Source: JBKEDH01 sp047975295 (GTDB lineage Bacteria > Bacteroidota > Bacteroidia > Flavobacteriales > Flavobacteriaceae). Taken from it: 12,063 nt of DNA. The translations under genes and the position numbers were made by a program. Position 1 is the first letter of the stretch; each line of letters opens with the position of its first letter. The notes under the pieces were generated by a model. That model was not told where the DNA came from. It saw nothing but the letters and a program-made list of their open reading frames with translations, and made no database searches. The stretch lies in the NCBI GenBank assembly GCA_047975295.1, contig JBKEDH010000204.1:1-12063 (forward strand). The letters are read 5' to 3'. Shown piece by piece: positions 7,183-12,063 of this stretch.

Positions 7183-7203
7183 GATTGATGCAAAAAATCA
7201 ATC
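7183..7203. promoter_or_regulatory. Inverted repeat in divergent promoter region
   Basis: GATTGA (7183-7188) and TCAATC (7198-7203) form a 6-bp inverted repeat around TGCAAAAAA. It lies between two divergent genes and overlaps the TTG that could serve as the -33 element of the ComM gene, so it is a possible operator. The arms are short and may be chance. Confidence 0.25.
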
Positions 7204-7215
7204 ATGCTAAATTTA
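7185..7215 (+). promoter_or_regulatory. Candidate promoter for ComM gene
   Basis: TTG at 7185-7187 and TAAATTTA at 7208-7215 are separated by 20 bases, matching the Bacteroidota arrangement TTG-(about 19-23)-TAnnTTTG with one mismatch in the last base of the -7 box. The leader to the ATG at 7277 would be about 55 bases, AT-rich and without a Shine-Dalgarno sequence. Confidence 0.35.
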
Positions 7216-7276
7216 AATAGGCTTCTATTTTAAAAATTTAAATACATTTCTTACATTTAAGAATAAAATTAAAAAA

Positions 7277-8812
7277 ATGCTAAAAAAAGTTTATGGAAGT
7301 GCTGTTTTTGGGGTTGAAGCCACAACTATTACAGTCGAGGTAAATATCGATTCCGGAATTGGCTACCATTTGGTTGGTTTGCCGGATAATGCCATAAAGG
7401 AAAGTAATTATCGTATTGCCGCTGCTTTGCAGAACAACGGTTATAAAATTCCGGGGAAAAAGCTTACCATTAACATGGCACCTGCCGATATGCGTAAAGA
7501 AGGTAGTGCTTACGATTTAACCTTGGCGATAGGTATTCTTGCAGCTTCTAACCAGATAAAAACTAAAAATTTAGAGGAGTATATTATAATGGGCGAACTA
7601 TCTTTAGATGGTACCTTACAACCTATAAAAGGCGCATTGCCCATTGCGGTAAAGGCTAGGGAAGAGGGATTTAAAAAATTTATTCTGCCTAATCAAAATG
7701 CAAAAGAAGCTGCTATTGTCGATAATTTACAGGTTTACGGGGTCGATACTATTAAGCAGGTTATCGATTATTTTGATAAAAATACACCTTTACCACAAAC
7801 CATTATCGATACCCGTGAGGAATTTTATAAAAATTTAGATTTCCCCGAATTCGATTTTAGCGATGTAAAAGGTCAGGAAGGTATTAAGCGCTGTATGGAA
7901 ATTGCCGCTGCCGGTGGGCATAATATTATTTTAATTGGTCCACCGGGCGCAGGAAAAACCATGTTAGCAAAGCGGTTACCTAGCATTTTACCGCCTATGA
8001 CCTTACATGAAGCCTTGGAGACCACCAAGATACACTCGGTGGTTGGACGTATAAAGAATTTGGGATTAATGGCCCAGCGTCCGTTTCGTAGCCCGCACCA
8101 TACCATTAGTGATGTGGCGTTGGTTGGAGGAGGTGCTTTTCCGCAGCCGGGCGAAATATCTCTGTCTCATAATGGTGTTTTGTTTTTGGACGAACTACCC
8201 GAATTTAAGCGCGGTGTTTTAGAGGTGTTGCGCCAGCCGTTGGAAGATAGGGAAGTAACCATATCGCGTGCCAAGTTTACGGTAACCTATCCCAGTAGTT
8301 TTATGCTTGTGGCCAGTATGAACCCTAGTCCGGGAGGTTATTTTAACGATCCCGATGCGCCCGTGACTTCAAGTCCTGCCGAAATGCAACGGTATTTAAG
8401 TAAGATTTCTGGGCCTTTATTGGATAGAATCGATATACATATAGAAGTAACCCCCGTACCGTTCGAGAAGCTTTCCGACGATCGTAAAAGTGAGTCTTCG
8501 GTCGAAATACGAAAGCGGGTTACACAAGCCAGAACCATACAAACCGAACGTTTTAAAACATCGGAAAAGGTACATTATAACGCCCAGATGAACACAAAGC
8601 AAATTAGAAAATATTGTGCTTTGGACGATGCTTCCAAGCAATTGTTAAAAACTGCTATGGAGCGTTTAAACCTATCGGCACGTGCCTACGATCGTATTTT
8701 GAAGGTTGCCAGAACCATTGCCGATTTGGAACAATCGGAACTTGTAAACGGCAATCATATTAGCGAAGCCATACAATACCGAAGTTTGGATAGAGAAGGC
8801 TGGTTGGGATAA
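7277..8812 (+). CDS. comM: YifB/ComM family Mg-chelatase-like AAA+ ATPase
   Basis: A 511-residue cytoplasmic AAA+ protein of the ComM/YifB family. In Vibrio cholerae ComM is a hexameric helicase that drives branch migration during integration of DNA taken up in natural transformation; the role in Bacteroidota is not settled. The N-terminal ChlI-like domain (about 20-140) starts with the family pattern VYGSAVFGVEA and has GLPDNAIKES and MAPADMRKEGSAYDLTLAIG. The AAA+ core holds Walker A GPPGAGKT (221-228), RPFRSPHHTISD, Walker B VLFLDE (301-306) and LLDRIDIH with an arginine at 384. The Mg-chelatase C-terminal domain (about 410-505) has NLSARAYDRILKVARTIADL. Length matches the family (about 505-512), and all ATPase motifs are intact. 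The ATG follows an A-rich leader. It lies between two exported proteases, 82 bases before the second, with no evident functional link. Confidence 0.95.
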   Translation: MLKKVYGSAVFGVEATTITVEVNIDSGIGYHLVGLPDNAIKESNYRIAAALQNNGYKIPGKKLTINMAPADMRKEGSAYDLTLAIGILAASNQIKTKNLEEYIIMGELSLDGTLQPIKGALPIAVKAREEGFKKFILPNQNAKEAAIVDNLQVYGVDTIKQVIDYFDKNTPLPQTIIDTREEFYKNLDFPEFDFSDVKGQEGIKRCMEIAAAGGHNIILIGPPGAGKTMLAKRLPSILPPMTLHEALETTKIHSVVGRIKNLGLMAQRPFRSPHHTISDVALVGGGAFPQPGEISLSHNGVLFLDELPEFKRGVLEVLRQPLEDREVTISRAKFTVTYPSSFMLVASMNPSPGGYFNDPDAPVTSSPAEMQRYLSKISGPLLDRIDIHIEVTPVPFEKLSDDRKSESSVEIRKRVTQARTIQTERFKTSEKVHYNAQMNTKQIRKYCALDDASKQLLKTAMERLNLSARAYDRILKVARTIADLEQSELVNGNHISEAIQYRSLDREGWLG

Positions 8813-8860
8813 AATACAGGAAAACTGCCAAGGAGGTTTAGGTATAAAACTTAAAAATCT

Positions 8861-8868
8861 TATTTTAG
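8861..8868 (+). promoter_or_regulatory. Possible -7 box before tricorn gene
   Basis: TATTTTAG matches TAnnTTTG at all but one position and lies 26 bases before the ATG at 8895, the same spacing as the better box of the S9 peptidase gene. No TTG is found at the expected -33 distance. Read-through from the ComM gene 82 bases upstream is an alternative. Confidence 0.25.
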
Positions 8869-8894
8869 TACTCCAAATTTAACCTTAGCACATA

Positions 8895-11800
8895 ATGAAA
8901 TTATTTACATCCTCCGTTTTAGTATTCTTTTTTGTATCGTTTTTAAAACTTTCAGCTCAATCCCCGTTCGTTAACTATCCGTCGGTAAGTCCCGATGGCC
9001 ATGCGATAGCTTTTAATTATCAAGGCGATATTTGGGTGGCTACCATTACTGGAGAAAACCCGAAGCGGTTAACCATACACGAAGCTTACGATACAAAACC
9101 CATTTGGAGCCACGATGGTAAGTCCATAGCTTTTCAAAGTAACCGTTATGGTAACAACGATATTTATGTTATTTCGGCCAACGGCGGTACACCCAAACGT
9201 TTAACCTATAATTCGGCCTCCGACAATATAACCGATTATACCAAAAATGGTGATATTCTTTTCTCGACCAGAAGAAATTTTGCTCAGGTTGAGCGTGGTT
9301 ACGAAGCCCAAAAGATAAACGAAAAAGGAGGTACGCCTTATAGGTTTTTATCGGCTTTGGGTTACGATGCGGCATTATCGCCAAACCAAAAATTTGTAGT
9401 GTTTACAAAAGGAGGTTGTAGAGTTGAGCGGGAAACCTATAAGGGGCCGGCCAATAAAGATGTTTGGTTGTACAATACAGAAACCGATGTATATACGCAA
9501 TTAACAAGTTTCGACGGACAGGATTTTTACCCCCAATGGGGCGATAATGCTACCATTTATTTTCAGTCAGCAAGAAGTGGGAAATATAACGTCCATAAGT
9601 TGTCGATAGATGGTTCTGGGAAACGACTTGGTACGATAGACCAAGTAAGTACGTTTAGTGATATGGGGATATTTTCATTTCGAATCAATAAAAACGGTAA
9701 TGCTATTATTGTGGCACAGAGCGATAAATTATTTTATTTAAATCTTTCAACTAAAACTCAAAAAGAAATAAAACTTGATTTAAAAACCGATTATCGTTTC
9801 GATCCTATTGAGCACAAAATGTTTTCCAATAATGCAGATGAAATAGCCATTTCTCCCAACGAAAAACTAATTGCTTTTGTAATTAGGGGCGAAATATTTG
9901 TTAAGGAAAACAACAAGGAACGTAAACAAGCAGTTAATGTTTCCAACTCGACCTATCGGGATAGAATGGTAACTTGGCTTAATGATGATACCCTGATTTT
10001 TGTGTCCGATAGAGATGGGCAAAACGATTTGTATATGATACGGTCTGGCAATAAAGATAAGCCCAATATTTTTAAGGCTCTAAAGTATAAAATCGATAGG
10101 TTAACAAAAACAGCGGCCCAAGAAGCCAACCTTATGCTATCTCCAGACAAAAAACAAATAGCCTATACAAGGGGGCGGGGCGAGCTGGTGGTTTCTAATA
10201 TAGATAAGGATGGTAAACTAAGTGGCGAAAAAGTGTTGTTGGACGGTTGGGATATGCCAAGAGGAATTGTATGGTCGCCAGATTCTAAATGGTTGGCATA
10301 CAGTTTGAACGATTTAGATTTTAATTCCGAAATATATATTCATAAAGCCGATAACAGTAAGTTGCCTGTAAATATTTCAATGCACCCCAAGTCCGATAGA
10401 AATCCCGTTTGGAGTTCAGATGGCAAAAAACTTATGTTTTCTTCAAACAGAAACAACAACGATTACGATGTTTGGTTTACATGGTTACGTACCGAAGATT
10501 GGGAAAAAACAACCCAAGATTGGGAGTATGGCGACGATAAAAACTTGGATACAGAAAAAAATAAAAACGGAGATGATGAAAAAGAAGGTAAAGAAAAGAC
10601 CAAGGAAGAAATCAAAAATATCGTTATTGATTTTAATGCTATCCACGAACGCCAAGTACAGGTAACATCGTTTACCGGAGGAGAGTTTGGCAGTTTCTTT
10701 TCAAAAGACGGAAAAACCATTTATTATACAACAGGAAATGGTAGTAGAGGTAATGCTTTGGTCGATTCCGGTCTGTACAAAATTTCGTGGGAAGGTAAGG
10801 ATAGAAAAGAAATAGCAAAAGCAAAATTACGCCATATCGTACCGGATAAAAAAGTGACGAAAGTTTATTTTGTTGGTAACGGTGGAAGTTTATCGAGTGT
10901 AAATCTGTCAAATAATAAAACCGAAGGACAGTCCTTTACGGCAAAATTGGATATTGATTATCAAGAAGAAGCCAAACAAATTTTTAGCGAAGCATGGCGT
11001 GCTATTAACGCCGGTTTTTACGATCCCGATTTCCACGGACAAGATTGGGATAAATTAAAGAGCATATATCAACCATTGGCTCTAAAGGCATCAACGCGCC
11101 AAGATTTCCAATTTGTTTTTAATTGGATGTTGGGTCAAATAAATGCCAGTCATATGGGACTTCGTGGAGGTGCCGACAGGGGCAACATACAGCGGGAAAC
11201 AACCGGACTTCTTGGTTTGGAGTTTAAGCCCAACAAAAACGGAAGCCTCAAGGTTATTCGTGTGGTCGATAAAATGCCTGCAACCCGAACGGTAAGCAAA
11301 ATTTTAACCAATGATGTGGTTCTGGCGGTTAATGGTATGAAATTAACGCCCGAAACCAATATTTACAGTATTTTGGAAGGAACTTCCGATGAAAAAATAT
11401 ACGTGGATATTGAAAGGGAAGGAGCCAATCAGGAAATTGTAATTAGACCCAAAAGCAGTAACCGCTACGAAAATTATTATACGTGGGTAAAAGAACGAAA
11501 GCATTTAACCGATAAATATTCCAATGGAAAGTTAGGGTATATCCATATACAGGGAATGAACTGGACTAGTTTCGAGACATTTGAAAGAGAACTCGCTGCC
11601 GCAGGACACGGAAAAGAAGGAGTTGTTATTGATGTTAGGTTTAATGGTGGCGGTTGGACAACCGATTATTTAATGGCTGTTTTAAATGTAAAACAACATG
11701 CCTATACGGTACCAAGGGGCTCCGCTAAGAATTTAGAAAAAGAACATCAAACATTTAAAGCGCATTATCCGTTTAGCGAACGATTGCCATTGGCCTCTTG

Positions 11801-12063
11801 GACAAAACCTTCAATAGCTCTATGTAACCATGCCAGTTATTCCAATGCCGAGATATTCTCGCATGCCTATAAATCTTTGGGAATTGGTACACTTGTTGGC
11901 GAGCCAACCTTTGGTGCGGTAATATCTACGGGGGCAGAAGGGCTAATAGACGGTTCGTATGTAAGGATGCCTTATCGTGGTTGGTATGTAAAGGATTCCG
12001 GTATAAATATGGAACTTGGTCCGGCACAACCCGATATTTTCGTGCTGAACAACCCAGACGATA
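8895..12063 (+). CDS. Exported tricorn-type S41 protease (partial at 3' end)
   Basis: An exported tricorn-like serine protease; 1056 codons are visible and the frame is still open at the window edge. Family members run to roughly 1070-1090 residues, so little is missing. A signal peptide (MKLFTSSVLVFFFVSFLKLSAQ) directs export to the periplasm. Beta-propeller repeats of the TolB/PD40 kind follow (SPDGHAIAF about 30, SHDGKSIAFQSNR about 72, SSDGKKLMFSSNR about 506). A Lys/Asp/Glu-rich linker lies at about 546-576. A tricorn core domain (about 680-756) ends in ASHMG, a PDZ domain covers about 771-856 and the S41 domain begins near 875 with VVIDVRFNGGG. By alignment to Thermoplasma tricorn (Ser745, His746, Ser965, Glu1023) the residues are Ser752, His753, Ser983 (in SYSNAEIF) and Glu1040 (in MELGPAQPD), so the enzyme should be active. 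Archaeal tricorn is cytosolic; this one is exported. Confidence 0.93.
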   Translation, partial: MKLFTSSVLVFFFVSFLKLSAQSPFVNYPSVSPDGHAIAFNYQGDIWVATITGENPKRLTIHEAYDTKPIWSHDGKSIAFQSNRYGNNDIYVISANGGTPKRLTYNSASDNITDYTKNGDILFSTRRNFAQVERGYEAQKINEKGGTPYRFLSALGYDAALSPNQKFVVFTKGGCRVERETYKGPANKDVWLYNTETDVYTQLTSFDGQDFYPQWGDNATIYFQSARSGKYNVHKLSIDGSGKRLGTIDQVSTFSDMGIFSFRINKNGNAIIVAQSDKLFYLNLSTKTQKEIKLDLKTDYRFDPIEHKMFSNNADEIAISPNEKLIAFVIRGEIFVKENNKERKQAVNVSNSTYRDRMVTWLNDDTLIFVSDRDGQNDLYMIRSGNKDKPNIFKALKYKIDRLTKTAAQEANLMLSPDKKQIAYTRGRGELVVSNIDKDGKLSGEKVLLDGWDMPRGIVWSPDSKWLAYSLNDLDFNSEIYIHKADNSKLPVNISMHPKSDRNPVWSSDGKKLMFSSNRNNNDYDVWFTWLRTEDWEKTTQDWEYGDDKNLDTEKNKNGDDEKEGKEKTKEEIKNIVIDFNAIHERQVQVTSFTGGEFGSFFSKDGKTIYYTTGNGSRGNALVDSGLYKISWEGKDRKEIAKAKLRHIVPDKKVTKVYFVGNGGSLSSVNLSNNKTEGQSFTAKLDIDYQEEAKQIFSEAWRAINAGFYDPDFHGQDWDKLKSIYQPLALKASTRQDFQFVFNWMLGQINASHMGLRGGADRGNIQRETTGLLGLEFKPNKNGSLKVIRVVDKMPATRTVSKILTNDVVLAVNGMKLTPETNIYSILEGTSDEKIYVDIEREGANQEIVIRPKSSNRYENYYTWVKERKHLTDKYSNGKLGYIHIQGMNWTSFETFERELAAAGHGKEGVVIDVRFNGGGWTTDYLMAVLNVKQHAYTVPRGSAKNLEKEHQTFKAHYPFSERLPLASWTKPSIALCNHASYSNAEIFSHAYKSLGIGTLVGEPTFGAVISTGAEGLIDGSYVRMPYRGWYVKDSGINMELGPAQPDIFVLNNPDD

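Noticed and set aside
8831..8836. Perfect AGGAGG Shine-Dalgarno-like sequence
   Set aside because: No start codon follows within normal distance, the nearest real start is 59 bases away, and genes here do not rely on such sites.
1..12063. Search for CRISPR arrays, tRNA, rRNA, insertion sequences, phage or defence genes
   Set aside because: No spaced direct repeats, cloverleaf-like sequence, transposase motifs or defence domains were seen by reading. All intact genes have clear housekeeping or degradative families.

Overview
The window looks like ordinary chromosome from a member of the Bacteroidota, probably a flavobacterium-like lineage. The DNA is AT-rich and start codons sit behind A-rich leaders with almost no Shine-Dalgarno sequences. 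Signal peptides end in the -AQ style common in this phylum, and one promoter carries the Bacteroidota -7 box TAnnTTTG. Both exported proteases belong to families frequent there. I see no tRNA, rRNA, CRISPR array, insertion sequence or phage gene.

Layout. Bases 1-683 hold no intact gene: a perfect 20-bp palindrome, a probable decayed small gene on the minus strand (about 193-494, three pieces in three frames) and two tiny upstream ORFs. Bases 684-2655 encode an overlapping pair, a DUF4212 small membrane subunit and a VC_2705-type sodium:solute symporter. A 258-bp gap with a 33-bp palindrome (2809-2841) precedes acs, the acetate-activating acetyl-CoA synthetase (2914-4821). A 405-bp convergent gap (4822-5226) holds an imperfect hairpin but no recognisable gene. 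The minus-strand gene ending at 5227 is a secreted DPP5-like S9 peptidase. It diverges from a ComM/YifB AAA+ ATPase (7277-8812). The window ends inside an exported tricorn-type S41 protease (8895 onward), which is open to the last base without a stop codon.

How the genes may work together. Symporter pair plus acs reads as an acetate (or short-chain acid) uptake-and-activation module: import with sodium, then ligation to CoA. The two exported beta-propeller proteases, one S9 and one tricorn S41, point to peptide degradation in the periplasm, with the DNA-processing ATPase ComM lying between them without an obvious functional link. 

I did not find a convincing new biological system. The best leads are the palindromic repeat splitting symporter from acs, an Asn replacing the usual Arg in the Acs SGHR motif, a calcium-loop-like motif in the symporter, and the decayed gene at the left edge.
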